64,000 bases of DNA. Source: Bacillaceae bacterium. Lineage in GTDB: Bacteria; Bacillota; Bacilli; Bacillales; Alkalibacillaceae. The notes below the pieces were generated by a model. The model saw only the letters and a list, made by a program, of their open reading frames with translations. It made no database searches and was not told the origin of the DNA. This document shows positions 26,922 through 35,427 of the stretch, one piece after another. The translations under genes and the position numbers were made by a program. Within the stretch, counting starts at the first letter, position 1; each line of letters opens with the position of its first letter. Where the stretch lies: NCBI GenBank assembly GCA_017656265.1, contig JACDOD010000004.1, forward strand, positions 1 through 64,000, written 5' to 3'.

Positions 26922-26961
26922 AATAAAAAGCAAAAGAGCCCAGACTTACGGGACTCTTTTG
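26922..26961 (-). terminator. rho-independent terminator, minus strand
   Basis: Read on the minus strand, CAAAAGAGTCCC pairs with GGGCTCTTTTG and is followed by CTTTTTATTT. It overlaps the last codons of the small ORF at 26946-27155, supporting leftward transcription there. Confidence 0.75.
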
Positions 26962-27155
26962 CGCCACTTTTTCACAAACATCTTTTGATCAAGCAATAGA
27001 GAGATGCCAGGGATGCATTCCTCTATTTTTAGTGCTGTCGGGATACTATAACTATACGCCTTAATCAGAAAAGTGTAAATAGTCAGAAAGTTGTGTTTCA
27101 GTTGGATTACCTCCCATTTCCTTGAGTTATCACAAAATTTCTCTTGCTTTTTCAT
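26946..27155 (-). CDS. uncertain small ORF (69 aa)
   Basis: A frame of at most 69 residues, basic at both ends, with a central hydrophobic stretch (FLTIYTFLIKAYSYSI). The ATG at 27155 has no binding site. A GGGAGGT lies inside the frame 8 nt before a CTG, so a shorter product of about 51 residues is possible. The terminator overlapping its end supports a transcript. Family not recognised. Confidence 0.35.
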   Translation of the reverse strand: MKKQEKFCDNSRKWEVIQLKHNFLTIYTFLIKAYSYSIPTALKIEECIPGISLLLDQKMFVKKWRKRVP

Positions 27156-27257
27156 TTTTTTATTGTTTTAGTAGGCATATGAATAAATATTTGATATTGT
27201 AAAAAAGGGAATAAATTCAGTAAAGTTGTAGAGGATAGGAAAGGGAGGAATGTTCAG

Positions 27258-28652
27258 ATGGATTATCGTATTGAAAAAGATACTTTAGGAGAAATGAAGG
27301 TTCCAGCAGATAAGTACTGGGGCGCCCAGACTCAGCGCAGTAAACAAAATTTCCCGATCGGAAATGAGAGAATGCCGGAGGAAATTATAAAAGCTTTTGC
27401 GATTTTGAAAAAAAGTGCTGCCAGAGCAAATCAGGAGTTGGGGCTGCTTGAGGATGAAAAAGCAGAAGCCATTACATATGCGTCTGATCAGATTATTGAA
27501 GGCCAATTGGACGATCACTTCCCTCTTGTAGTATGGCAAACAGGAAGCGGAACCCAGTCCAATATGAACGTAAATGAAGTCATTGCTTTTGTAGGAAATC
27601 AATACCTTGAAAAAAAGGGAAGCCCGGTTAGACTTCATCCAAACGATGATGTGAATAAATCCCAGAGTTCCAATGATACTTATCCAACTGCCATGCATAT
27701 TGCTTCCTTGTTAAAAGTGGAAGATCTGGTGCTTCCGTCTTTAGAAAAATTAAAACAAACATTTAAAGAAAAAACTGATGAATATGATAACATTGTTAAA
27801 ATTGGCCGTACTCACCTCCAGGATGCTACACCATTAACGCTTGGACAGGAGATCAGCGGATGGCATCGAATGCTTGAAAAATCTGAGTCCATGATTAAAG
27901 AGAGCCTGAATTATGTTCGAGAGCTTGCTATCGGTGGAACAGCAGTAGGTACCGGACTGAATGCTCATCCGGATTTCTCTGAAAAAGTTGTTGAAAAAAT
28001 TAATGAATATACAGGCAAGGAGTTTGTGTCTGCTCCAAACAAATTCCATGCCCTAACAAGCCATGATGAACTTGTTCATGTACATGGTGCGTTAAAAGCA
28101 CTGGCAGCTGATTTGATGAAAATTGCCAACGATGTACGCTGGCTGGCAAGCGGACCACGCTGCGGCATTGGTGAAATTACCATTCCGGCTAATGAACCTG
28201 GAAGTTCAATCATGCCAGGCAAAGTAAATCCAACCCAGAGTGAAGCGGTAACCATGGTTGCTGCTCAGGTGATGGGAAATGATGCGACTATCGGATTTGC
28301 AGCAAGTCAGGGGAACTTTGAATTAAATGTATTCAAACCGGTTATTGCATATAACTTCCTGCAGTCCTGCCAGCTCCTCGCAGACAGCATGGTTTCCTTT
28401 AATGACCGCTGTGCGGCAGGCATTGAGCCGAATGAAGAGAAAATCAAAGAATATTTAAATGGTTCTTTAATGCTGGTAACGGCCTTAAACCCTCATATCG
28501 GCTATGAAAATGCAGCAAAAATTGCTAAATATGCTTATGCGAAAAATATTACTCTTAAAGAAGCTGCCGTTGAAACAGGAATCTTGACGGAAGAACAATT
28601 TGATGAATACATTAAACCAGAAGAAATGACGAAACCAAATGCGAAAAAATAA
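27258..28652 (+). CDS. fumC: class II fumarate hydratase
   Basis: 464 aa, full family length. Signature [13 protein letters not shown] (about 317-329) and the substrate-binding segments [12 protein letters not shown] and [11 protein letters not shown] identify fumarase C (CitG in B. subtilis) rather than aspartase: [13 protein letters not shown] and the absence of the aspartase C-terminal extension agree. It interconverts fumarate and malate in the TCA cycle without an iron-sulfur cluster. GGGAGGAATG precedes the ATG and a strong terminator follows, so it is transcribed alone. Confidence 0.96.
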   Translation: MDYRIEKDTLGEMKVPADKYWGAQTQRSKQNFPIGNERMPEEIIKAFAILKKSAARANQELGLLEDEKAEAITYASDQIIEGQLDDHFPLVVWQTGSGTQSNMNVNEVIAFVGNQYLEKKGSPVRLHPNDDVNKSQSSNDTYPTAMHIASLLKVEDLVLPSLEKLKQTFKEKTDEYDNIVKIGRTHLQDATPLTLGQEISGWHRMLEKSESMIKESLNYVRELAIGGTAVGTGLNAHPDFSEKVVEKINEYTGKEFVSAPNKFHALTSHDELVHVHGALKALAADLMKIANDVRWLASGPRCGIGEITIPANEPGSSIMPGKVNPTQSEAVTMVAAQVMGNDATIGFAASQGNFELNVFKPVIAYNFLQSCQLLADSMVSFNDRCAAGIEPNEEKIKEYLNGSLMLVTALNPHIGYENAAKIAKYAYAKNITLKEAAVETGILTEEQFDEYIKPEEMTKPNAKK

Positions 28653-28676
28653 CATATAAAGTATGTCAGACACTGA

Positions 28677-28706
28677 GGGCAAAGCCTTTAAAGGCTTTGC
28701 CCCTTT
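28677..28706 (+). terminator. rho-independent terminator after fumC
   Basis: GGGCAAAGCCTTT and AAAGGCTTTGCCC form a 12-13 bp perfect stem followed by CTTTA. Confidence 0.9.
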
Positions 28707-28807
28707 ATGATCAAGAAATAACATTGGTACTTAAAATTACCATATAAAAGTCGTCATATCTTATCCACCTCCTGCTCAAACTATGACTACACAGGAGGTG
28801 AAAAGAC

Positions 28808-29020
28808 ATGGCAGAACGCAACACAAATCAACTTTTAGTACCTGGTGTTGAACAGGCTATTGACCAAATGAAATATGAAATTGCCCAGGAATTTGGCGTT
28901 CAGCTTGGTGCTGAAACAACTTCTAGAGCTAATGGTTCTGTTGGTGGTGAAATCACAAAACGTCTTGTGTCTATGGCACAGCAGCAAATGAGTGGTCAGC
29001 CACAGCAGCCTAGACAGTAA
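28808..29020 (+). CDS. small acid-soluble spore protein, alpha/beta type
   Basis: 70 aa. The family's conserved blocks are present: [20 protein letters not shown] with the germination-protease recognition site (EIAQEFG), then [22 protein letters not shown]. It coats and protects spore DNA and is degraded at germination. AGGAGGTG lies 7 nt before the ATG. A sigma-G-like -10 (CATATAAA at 28741) lies upstream, but its -35 is not convincing. It is direct evidence that the organism forms endospores. Confidence 0.96.
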   Translation: MAERNTNQLLVPGVEQAIDQMKYEIAQEFGVQLGAETTSRANGSVGGEITKRLVSMAQQQMSGQPQQPRQ

Positions 29021-29044
29021 CAATAAAATATATGATGGCTTTTT

Positions 29045-29075
29045 AGGAGGAATCCGTCACTGGATTCCTCCTTTT
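29045..29075 (+). terminator. rho-independent terminator after the spore protein gene
   Basis: AGGAGGAATCC and GGATTCCTCCT pair over 11 bp around GTCACT, followed by TTT. Confidence 0.9.
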
Positions 29076-29124
29076 AAATACATAATAGCCTAAACATAAA
29101 CCATGTTATTCAGGGGTGATGAAG

Positions 29125-29382
29125 TTGTATATCTGTCCTTTATGCAATGGTATGAAAAACATTACAAAACATTGTCCATCCTGTCAGGGTCAAATGTACG
29201 ATCAGGGAAGGCTAATTGACTTTTTTGATGATTATAGTCCCTATATGGAGGATGAAGGAATGAAACTATATGATGGAATCCCGGATTCGGGCAAACATCA
29301 TTTGTGCATTCACCTGTTCCATTGCCCAGTATGCGATTATGATACCCAGATTACCATAAAAGAACAGAAAGAAAGAAATTAG
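29125..29382 (+). CDS. zinc-ribbon-like small protein
   Basis: About 85 aa with two CxxC pairs near the N-terminus (CPLC, CPSC) and a third at the end (CPVC), plus His residues (KHHLCIHLFHC). This suggests one or two structural zinc sites. The middle is acidic and aromatic. Start uncertain: AGGGGTG is 6 nt before the TTG at 29125 and abuts the ATG at 29119. Family not recognised with certainty; function unknown. It sits between the spore protein and the convergent lia operon. Confidence 0.65.
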   Translation: MYICPLCNGMKNITKHCPSCQGQMYDQGRLIDFFDDYSPYMEDEGMKLYDGIPDSGKHHLCIHLFHCPVCDYDTQITIKEQKERN

Positions 29383-29430
29383 GGTCACACGATATCATGT
29401 CAGACTGCCAGCTGAAAAGGAAAAAAGGGA

Positions 29431-30060
29431 TTAAGACTTGATGATGCCGTTTTGATAGGCATATATGGCAGCTTTTGTTCGATCTTCAACCCCCAGTTTA
29501 CTTAAAATATTGCTTACATGAACTTTAACTGTTTTCAGTGAAATAAATAATTCATCAGCAATCTCCTGATTGGTTTTTCCTTTCGCGATGAGAAGGAGAA
29601 CTTCCTTTTCCCTATTGGTTAATTGCTCATGAGGCATTTCCTCATTCCGTATCTTGTTCATCATTTTAGCAGCTACCCTTGGTTCTAATACGGATTGGCC
29701 ATGATAAGTTGAACGGATGGCTTCAGCAATGTCCCTTGCTCTTGTCGTTTTTAACAGATAGCTTGATGCACCTGCTTCAAGGGCGGGGTAGACTTTATCA
29801 TCATCAAGAAAACTGGTTACAATGATGATTTTTGCTTCCGGCCACTCTCTGATAATCTGCTTTGTTGCTTCAACTCCATCCATCTCTTTCATGACCAGAT
29901 CCATCAAAATGATGTCAGGTTTTAATGAAAGAGCCATTTTCACTCCATTTTTTCCATCATCAGCCTCACCGACTACATCGATATCTTTTTGGCTGGATAA
30001 ATAGGTGGACACTCCAATACGTACCATTTCATGATCATCTACAAGTAATACTCTGATCAT
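29431..30060 (-). CDS. liaR: response regulator LiaR
   Basis: 209 aa, NarL/LuxR type. The receiver domain (1-120) has phospho-acceptor Asp in DIILMDLVM (about D54) and a conserved Lys in YLLKTT. The C-terminal LuxR-type helix-turn-helix (about 145-205) reads LTNREKEVLLLIAKGKTNQE. Its start overlaps the stop of liaS by 4 nt. Together with LiaS, LiaF, LiaH and LiaI upstream, it is the LiaFSR system, which answers cell-wall antibiotics and envelope damage and mainly activates the liaI promoter. Confidence 0.93.
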   Translation of the reverse strand: MIRVLLVDDHEMVRIGVSTYLSSQKDIDVVGEADDGKNGVKMALSLKPDIILMDLVMKEMDGVEATKQIIREWPEAKIIIVTSFLDDDKVYPALEAGASSYLLKTTRARDIAEAIRSTYHGQSVLEPRVAAKMMNKIRNEEMPHEQLTNREKEVLLLIAKGKTNQEIADELFISLKTVKVHVSNILSKLGVEDRTKAAIYAYQNGIIKS

Positions 30061-31097
30061 TGATCATTCCCCTTTTCTAAAATTGGCACTTTCACTTCTA
30101 TACTAGTTCCTTTACCTGGAAAACTGATTAGTTTTAAATTTCCGCCAATCTCATCTGTACGTTCTTTGATACTGGTTAAACCATAGGATCCAAACTTTTC
30201 ATCCTTTATACTAAATCCAATCCCGTCATCAATGATTTTCAAAAAAACAATCCCGTCTTTTTTGAGGAGGTAGACTTCAAGGGTTTGGGCTTTTGCGTGC
30301 CGCAGCGTATTTGATATCCCTTCCTGAATGATTCTGAATAAATGATTTTCGACTCCTTTTTTCAAAGAAAAATCATCAATCTTCCATGAGATTTTCATCG
30401 ATTGCTTATTAGCCAGCTCGATTAACAGATTTTCAACTCCTTCGACTAACCGTATGCCCTTTAATTGTACAGGGCGCAATTGGAGTAAAAGGCCTCTCAT
30501 TTCGGATTGAGCTTGAACGATGGTTTCTTCAATTAATTCAAGCTGTCTCTTTTGTTCAGGTGGATAGGTGTCATTTTCATTAACTGCTGATAGCATCATA
30601 GAAGCGGCAAAGAGCTGCTGGCTAACAGAATCATGAAGTTCACGTGCCAGACGATTTCTTTCCTTTACGATCGTTTCTTTCTGGATTTTTTCCTCCTGTT
30701 CCCGGCTCAAGTTCGTCATTTGCTGAGCTTTTTCTGCCTGTCGTTCCACTTTTTTACGTAAATGCTGCAATTGTTCATGGATTCGCTCAAATTCAAGAAA
30801 ATCACTCTTGTTGTGCAGGTTGGAATCCGGAAGTCCGCTGTCAATTTTTCTGACGGAATAGTGGAGTTCATCAAGATGCTGCTGAATCTTATGACTGGCA
30901 AACCAGCCCAGAGTGATGGAAAAAAGCAGAGAAACACTTAACAAAAAAACGCCGGATGGGATAGAGAAAACCTTTTCTTCATAAAGAGTCTTCCAGGAAA
31001 AATGGTCATTTAAATAAGATAAGGTAAGAAACGATAAACCAATCAGGAATAACGTTAAAACAATGGCCAGGGCAATAAAGTACCGTTTGATGCTCAT
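30057..31097 (-). CDS. liaS: sensor histidine kinase LiaS
   Basis: 346 aa. Two transmembrane helices near the N-terminus (about 6-28 and 44-66) with a very short outer loop, so it is an intramembrane-sensing kinase. A linker and coiled coil (about 85-145) lead to the HisKA_3 dimerisation helix with phospho-acceptor His in ARELHDSVSQQ (about H155). The HATPase domain (about 245-340) shows IDDGIGFS and GSYGLTSIKER. It overlaps liaF and liaR by 4 nt on either side. In the known system LiaF holds it inactive until envelope stress. Confidence 0.93.
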   Translation of the reverse strand: MSIKRYFIALAIVLTLFLIGLSFLTLSYLNDHFSWKTLYEEKVFSIPSGVFLLSVSLLFSITLGWFASHKIQQHLDELHYSVRKIDSGLPDSNLHNKSDFLEFERIHEQLQHLRKKVERQAEKAQQMTNLSREQEEKIQKETIVKERNRLARELHDSVSQQLFAASMMLSAVNENDTYPPEQKRQLELIEETIVQAQSEMRGLLLQLRPVQLKGIRLVEGVENLLIELANKQSMKISWKIDDFSLKKGVENHLFRIIQEGISNTLRHAKAQTLEVYLLKKDGIVFLKIIDDGIGFSIKDEKFGSYGLTSIKERTDEIGGNLKLISFPGKGTSIEVKVPILEKGNDQ

Positions 31098-31813
31098 ACG
31101 TTTCTCACCTCTATATTTCCAAAGATGACAGAGGTAAGAATCTTTACTTTTCTTCCAGAATCATGATAATCTGGCGTTTCATATTTAATGCTTTCGTTAA
31201 AACATGATCTTTCTTCTCCGAAAATATGGACATTTCCCATGACAACAGAATGGTGTAAGGTGAATTCTGTTTCAAAAGGGATATAAAGTTTGAGATTACC
31301 TGCGATTCCCCGTATGAAAATGATGGTTTCCCCGGGCGGAATGATGGTCATGCTGAGATCAATGGTTGTATCCCCAAACCCGTATTGGATGTTAATATCA
31401 TCCATATCAAAAATGTCCTGGTCAAAGGACTGATTTCCGAAAAATCGATTTTGAAACCTGGTAGTCTGAATTTGTATGTTCTGATCATGATCTATGGTTT
31501 CCAAAGTCACTTTTGTTTCCTTAGGCTGCCCTTTGTCTTTATTGGTGTAGCGTAAAATAAAATAGATAATGAAAATAAATAAGATCACTTTTAGTGTAAA
31601 GGAATGGAGAAGGGTGACAAATGTCATGAATAATCCTATGACAAACATGATTGTTCCAGTGGTTTTCCCCCTCATTTTTAATCCGAAATACAGAAATAGA
31701 CCTGACATGAATGCGAGGAAAATAAAATCTGTATTAAACAGGATTTCGAATGCAAGACTGATTCCTAAAACTATGACAATGATTCGAGCATTTTCCATTA
31801 ACCAATTTTTCAT
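31094..31813 (-). CDS. liaF: LiaF, inhibitor of LiaS
   Basis: 239 aa. Four hydrophobic helices fill the first about 95 residues, followed by a soluble, beta-rich C-terminal domain (DUF2154 type; DTTIDLSMTIIPPGETIIFI). In B. subtilis LiaF keeps LiaSR inactive without stress. It overlaps liaS by 4 nt. The gap to liaH holds a long hairpin, which may reduce transcription into liaFSR. The small liaG gene found before liaF in B. subtilis is absent here. Confidence 0.9.
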   Translation of the reverse strand: MKNWLMENARIIVIVLGISLAFEILFNTDFIFLAFMSGLFLYFGLKMRGKTTGTIMFVIGLFMTFVTLLHSFTLKVILFIFIIYFILRYTNKDKGQPKETKVTLETIDHDQNIQIQTTRFQNRFFGNQSFDQDIFDMDDINIQYGFGDTTIDLSMTIIPPGETIIFIRGIAGNLKLYIPFETEFTLHHSVVMGNVHIFGEERSCFNESIKYETPDYHDSGRKVKILTSVIFGNIEVRNV

Positions 31814-31842
31814 GTTGGACCCCCTAAAAAGGAAGACAGCAC

Positions 31843-31891
31843 ATACAGGAAATCCCCTGCAGCTATGTACGAAGTCAGGGGATTTCTGTAT
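31843..31891 (-). other. intercistronic hairpin between liaH and liaF
   Basis: ATACAG(G)AAATCCCCTG pairs with CAGGGGATTTCTGTAT, 16 bp with one bulge. On the minus strand a TTTTT run follows only after about 15 nt, so it may terminate partially or protect the upstream liaIH message. Confidence 0.7.
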
Positions 31892-31952
31892 GAAACATTC
31901 TGTTTACCTGTGTTTTATTCTTCTGTACGCTGATCTGGTATTTATTGTACCA

Positions 31953-32603
31953 TTAATCATGGGTGCTTGTGGATTTTTGTTGATTTTTAAGTTTTGTTTC
32001 CAGATCGGCTATACGCTGATCGAGCATGCTTCTGTCATAGGCATCAGAAATTTTTGCGTCCAGATTTTCAATGTATTGCTCCATTTCCTTGAAACGGAAA
32101 TCTGTATCTCCGGCATAAGAGTCGCCAAGTACGGAGGAAATTTTATTTTTTACCCGGACAAGATTTTCTTTTCCCATCAGTTCCAGTCGGCGTGTGTGCA
32201 TATCCTTAATTTTTAGTTTCATGTCATGGTATTTTTCTTCAAGTTCCTGAAGCTGTTCGAGTGTATTTTCATATGCCTGTTTTAAATGGGATGCCCGCTC
32301 TTCATACTGGCGCTGCTCCTTGTCAGCGAGCTCATAGAGAGAGAATTCTTCTGCCTGCTTTGCTATTTCTGATTGTCTTCTCCGTTTTTCAGCCATATGT
32401 TCGGCTTTCTTCCAGTCACGGTAAAACTCGTTTTTCAAAAGGCGATGGCGATCCACTAACTTCGCAATTTTTTTAGCTTCATTTTCACAATTTCTGATAT
32501 ATTGATTAAGGTGAGCAATCGGATTCTGTTTTTCCTTCTGATCAAGCACTTCGTGAAAGTCAGCCAGAATCGTATCTTTTACTCTTTGTAATAATGAACT
32601 CAT
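31953..32603 (-). CDS. liaH: LiaH, PspA/IM30-family membrane stress protein
   Basis: 216 aa, almost wholly coiled coil, with the PspA/IM30 pattern (LLQRVKDTILADFHEVLDQ near the N-terminus, then long Glu/Lys/Arg/Gln helices). PspA-type proteins form large rings or filaments on the inner face of a damaged membrane. It follows liaI by 27 nt and is the main effector of the Lia response. AGGGAGTTTTAAATC precedes the ATG. Confidence 0.92.
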   Translation of the reverse strand: MSSLLQRVKDTILADFHEVLDQKEKQNPIAHLNQYIRNCENEAKKIAKLVDRHRLLKNEFYRDWKKAEHMAEKRRRQSEIAKQAEEFSLYELADKEQRQYEERASHLKQAYENTLEQLQELEEKYHDMKLKIKDMHTRRLELMGKENLVRVKNKISSVLGDSYAGDTDFRFKEMEQYIENLDAKISDAYDRSMLDQRIADLETKLKNQQKSTSTHD

Positions 32604-32630
32604 GATTTAAAACTCCCTTCGGATTTTAGT

Positions 32631-32957
32631 TTATAAATGGTTCCATTCTTTTTCAAAATTTGCAAATGGATCTTCCGGTTCTTTTTCAACTTTTTCCCAA
32701 TTTGTATAGATGCGGTACAGGATGTATATAGCAGCTACTCCAGCTAATGCAGGAATGTTTGAGCCTGCAATGGACAGGCCGATGAATCCCAGGATAGCCC
32801 AGAAAATTTTCATGCCTGTTGAATCCGTCTTGATGAATTGTTTAGTGGCATAATAAATCAACACTAAACTTAAGGCCAGGCCAATCATTGGTCCAATCGA
32901 AGCCAGAGCAACGAAAACTAATGCGATGACTACGAGAAGAGTAAGAAATTTTTTCAT
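32631..32957 (-). CDS. liaI: LiaI-type small membrane protein
   Basis: About 108 aa. Three or four hydrophobic helices (FLTLLVVIALVFVALASIGP, LALSLVLIYYA, IFWAILGFIGLSIAGSNIPALAGVAAIYILY) and an acidic tail. Its position as first gene before liaH, and its character, match LiaI, the membrane anchor of LiaH. AAAGGAGGTCGC lies 7 nt before the ATG at 32957; the frame reaches 33032 without support. A LiaR-like box is about 80 nt upstream. Confidence 0.85.
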   Translation of the reverse strand: MKKFLTLLVVIALVFVALASIGPMIGLALSLVLIYYATKQFIKTDSTGMKIFWAILGFIGLSIAGSNIPALAGVAAIYILYRIYTNWEKVEKEPEDPFANFEKEWNHL

Positions 32958-33032
32958 GTTTGCGACCTCCTTTCTATCTCCATGATAGATGAGGTGAACA
33001 AAACGGGTAATGATCCAGGGATATATTTTCAT

Positions 33033-33050
33033 ATAAGACTCGAGTCGTAT
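33033..33050 (-). promoter_or_regulatory. probable LiaR box of the liaI promoter
   Basis: On the minus strand ATACGACTCGAGTCTTAT contains the perfect palindrome GACTCGAGTC (33037-33046), about 80 nt before liaI. From memory the LiaR box of B. subtilis liaI includes ATACGACTCCGGTCTTAT, which this matches except at two positions. Confidence 0.75.
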
Positions 33051-33087
33051 TTTGCTGTATGGGGGCTTGGTATCGAACTTTAAGACA

Positions 33088-33129
33088 TAAAAAAACTGTT
33101 TGAGACGGGGGAGAATAGTCTCAAACAGT
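33088..33129 (-). terminator. rho-independent terminator of the msmX-like gene
   Basis: On the minus strand ACTGTTTGAGAC pairs with GTCTCAAACAGT (12 bp) and is followed by TTTTTTTA. It separates the ATPase gene from the lia promoter. Confidence 0.9.
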
Positions 33130-33147
33130 CTGTATTAAGGAGTGGTT

Positions 33148-34245
33148 TTATCGGATTCTTTCTTCTGTATCTTTATCGAAGAAATGGGATTTGTTCATAT
33201 CAAAAGCTAACTCAATGGTCTGTCCGCCCTGAACATCAGACCGGGAATCAACCCGTGCAACAAATTCCTGGCCTTCTAAAGAAGAATAGAGGTATGATTC
33301 AGATCCCATCAGTTCAGCAACTTCAATGTTTGCTGAAATTTTTGTTCCCTCACTGGATTCAAGGAATACCGGTTCATCATGAATATCTTCCGGACGGATC
33401 CCCAGGATGACTTCTTTATCGATATAGCCATGATCACGCAATACTTTCATCTTGCCTTCAGGAACTTCAATGTTTACCTGACCAATTTCCATATAACCGT
33501 CACGTAATGTTCCGTTCAAAAAGTTCATCGCAGGGGAACCAATAAAACCGCCGACAAACACATTGTTTGGTTTGTCATATACCTCTTTTGGAGCACCTAC
33601 CTGCTGGATAATTCCATCTTTCATAACGACCAGGCGAGTGGCCATCGTCATTGCTTCTGTCTGGTCATGGGTGACATAGATGGTAGTTGTTTTTAAACGC
33701 TGGTGCAGCTTTTGGATTTCGGCACGCATTTGAACGCGGAGTTTGGCATCTAAGTTAGACAAAGGTTCATCCATTAAAAAAACTTTTGCATCCCTTACGA
33801 TGGCACGCCCTAAGGCTACACGCTGACGCTGACCGCCAGAAAGGGCTTTTGGCTTGCGGTCCAGATAGCCTTCCAGACCTAAGATTTTTGCCGCTTCTTT
33901 TACCCTTTTGTCAATTTCATCCTTGCTGAATTTCCGCAGTTTCAGTCCAAAGGCCATATTATCGTATACATTCATGTGCGGGTATAGGGCATAGTTCTGA
34001 AACACCATCGCAATATCCCGATCCTTTGGTGGTACATCGTTCATGCGTTCATCGTCGATGTATAAATCACCCTTTGTGATTTCCTCGAGACCTGCAATCA
34101 TGCGTAAAGTAGTGGATTTACCACATCCAGACGGACCGACAAACACAATAAATTCTTTATCTTTAATGTGCAAATTAAAATCTTCAACTGCCGTTACATC
34201 TTTGTCATACACTTTATAAATATTTTCCAGACGCAATTCAGCCAT
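33148..34245 (-). CDS. msmX: multi-sugar ABC transporter ATP-binding protein (MsmX/UgpC family)
   Basis: 365 aa. Walker A GPSGCGKST, Q-loop VFQNYALYPHM, signature LSGGQRQR, Walker B FLMDEPLSNLD, switch His VTHDQTEAM. A C-terminal OB/TOBE domain (about 240-365) marks the CUT1 sugar-importer type. No permease or binding-protein gene is beside it, as for MsmX of B. subtilis, which energises several sugar importers. AGGAGGAAATTTC precedes the ATG. A cre-like site upstream suggests CcpA control. Confidence 0.9.
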   Translation of the reverse strand: MAELRLENIYKVYDKDVTAVEDFNLHIKDKEFIVFVGPSGCGKSTTLRMIAGLEEITKGDLYIDDERMNDVPPKDRDIAMVFQNYALYPHMNVYDNMAFGLKLRKFSKDEIDKRVKEAAKILGLEGYLDRKPKALSGGQRQRVALGRAIVRDAKVFLMDEPLSNLDAKLRVQMRAEIQKLHQRLKTTTIYVTHDQTEAMTMATRLVVMKDGIIQQVGAPKEVYDKPNNVFVGGFIGSPAMNFLNGTLRDGYMEIGQVNIEVPEGKMKVLRDHGYIDKEVILGIRPEDIHDEPVFLESSEGTKISANIEVAELMGSESYLYSSLEGQEFVARVDSRSDVQGGQTIELAFDMNKSHFFDKDTEERIR

Positions 34246-34259
34246 GAAATTTCCTCCTA

Positions 34260-34273
34260 TGTAAGCGTTTTTA
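34260..34273 (-). promoter_or_regulatory. candidate cre (CcpA) site upstream of msmX-like gene
   Basis: TGTAAGCGTTTTTA matches the cre consensus TGNAANCGNWNNCA with one mismatch (T for C). It lies 15-30 nt upstream of the start codon, a position suited to repression by CcpA. Confidence 0.5.
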
Positions 34274-34367
34274 CTTTTGATTTAAGTGTAACGGACCAGA
34301 AAAAGGGGGTAAATGGAATAAGTGCACAAAGATTTTAGCGTTCTTTGTGCATAAAATACACGCTTTC

Positions 34368-35261
34368 TTATTCAGGTTGTTTGTTGAGCAGAAGCACCAA
34401 ATAGGTAGTTAGGGCACCGTGGAAACTTTTAATGTCTATTCCCGTTTTATCGATAAATTTTTCGATTCGGTACTGCAGACTGTTTCGATGCATATAAAGC
34501 TTTTTAGATGCCATTGTCGCATTGGAGTTGCAGCTCAAAAATACTTTCACGGTTTCCAGGAGTTCAGGTTCATCTTTAATATTGTCGAACAGGGAAGAAA
34601 TCATCTGATCCCGATCCGATTCAGAAAGGGCGTCTAAAAACAGATAAATAAATGCATCTACATAATGGATGACAGATTTTTGAGAAGATGGAAAGGCTTT
34701 CTGTGCTACTTTATTTGCCCATTGAAAATGCTGAGGTGCCCTGTCCACATGGTGAAAAAATTCACTGATATAAAACCGAATGTTTGTATAGGTATCACTC
34801 ATAAAGGTGTTAATCACATCGGAAAAATTAGCAGATTCCTGTGACTCATCTGTGATTTCCTCTATGATTGCTCCTTCATGGTCAGAACTCCATAAAATCG
34901 GCATGGAATATGGAAACAATGCCTGCACAGCTTCATTAAAAAAATGATGATCAATTTTATCTTTTATTTGAAAAACGATAAAGCGATATCGTAATATATT
35001 GTCAAAAGGGGGATGCTGACCATAGCGGATAAAATCATGCCAGTGTTTTTCCCGATCAGATAAAAAAGGTTTATGTATTTCGTATTTTGTCAGAAATGCA
35101 TCTAATAATTTCTCTTCTTTCTCGGTCAGATCTTTTTTTGGTATGCCAAAAACTTCGCCATCAGGAGTCTGGTACCAGGCAAAGTGCTGATAATCCATTT
35201 CTTGATCGGAAGACAGCATTTTTATATCTGGATACATGTTTTTTAGTTCATGTAAAACCAT
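34368..35261 (-). CDS. PucR/CdaR-type transcriptional regulator
   Basis: About 297 aa. The C-terminal helix-turn-helix of the PucR/CdaR class is clear (FLSCNSNATMASKKLYMHRN, then SLQYRIEKF and DIKSF). The preceding about 230 residues form a sensor region without recognisable catalytic motifs. GGGGGAG lies 6 nt before the ATG at 35261. It follows the same strand as the MsmX-like gene (stop 120 nt upstream of that gene's start), and a hairpin GCACAAAG/CTTTGTGC (34324-34350) lies between. Its target could be that gene; ligand unknown. Confidence 0.8.
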   Translation of the reverse strand: MVLHELKNMYPDIKMLSSDQEMDYQHFAWYQTPDGEVFGIPKKDLTEKEEKLLDAFLTKYEIHKPFLSDREKHWHDFIRYGQHPPFDNILRYRFIVFQIKDKIDHHFFNEAVQALFPYSMPILWSSDHEGAIIEEITDESQESANFSDVINTFMSDTYTNIRFYISEFFHHVDRAPQHFQWANKVAQKAFPSSQKSVIHYVDAFIYLFLDALSESDRDQMISSLFDNIKDEPELLETVKVFLSCNSNATMASKKLYMHRNSLQYRIEKFIDKTGIDIKSFHGALTTYLVLLLNKQPE

Positions 35262-35359
35262 TTTTAACTCCCCCATTTCTATCAGCAATGTTTTTTACAT
35301 TATAACAAGATATGACAAAAAGTAGCATCCCGTACCTTTTTTAAATAGGAATGTTGGGG

Positions 35360-35394
35360 TATAATATACTTATACTTATGGGGGTAGTGTAAAC
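35360..35394 (+). promoter_or_regulatory. promoter/operator region of the CstR-like gene
   Basis: A perfect -10 TATAAT (35360-35365) is followed by ATACTTATGGGGGTAGTGTA (35374-35393). The G-tract with flanking TA-rich arms resembles operators of the CsoR/CstR family, so autoregulation is likely. Confidence 0.45.
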
Positions 35395-35427
35395 GGATTG
35401 GATATGAGTATGGAAGGGGTGAATCAT

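Larger units (their letters stand above)
26772..27257. other. long intergenic region with one doubtful small gene
   Basis: Between the phospholipase-like gene and fumC. It contains a minus-strand terminator (26922-26961), one uncertain minus-strand ORF (26946-27155) and the fumC upstream region. A plus-strand 46-codon frame at 26859 has a badly spaced binding site and is not called. Confidence 0.5.

Noticed and set aside
26859-27000. 46-codon plus-strand frame between the phospholipase-like gene and fumC
   Set aside because: The only binding site (GGGGAG) is about 14 nt from the ATG, and the frame runs through a minus-strand terminator.
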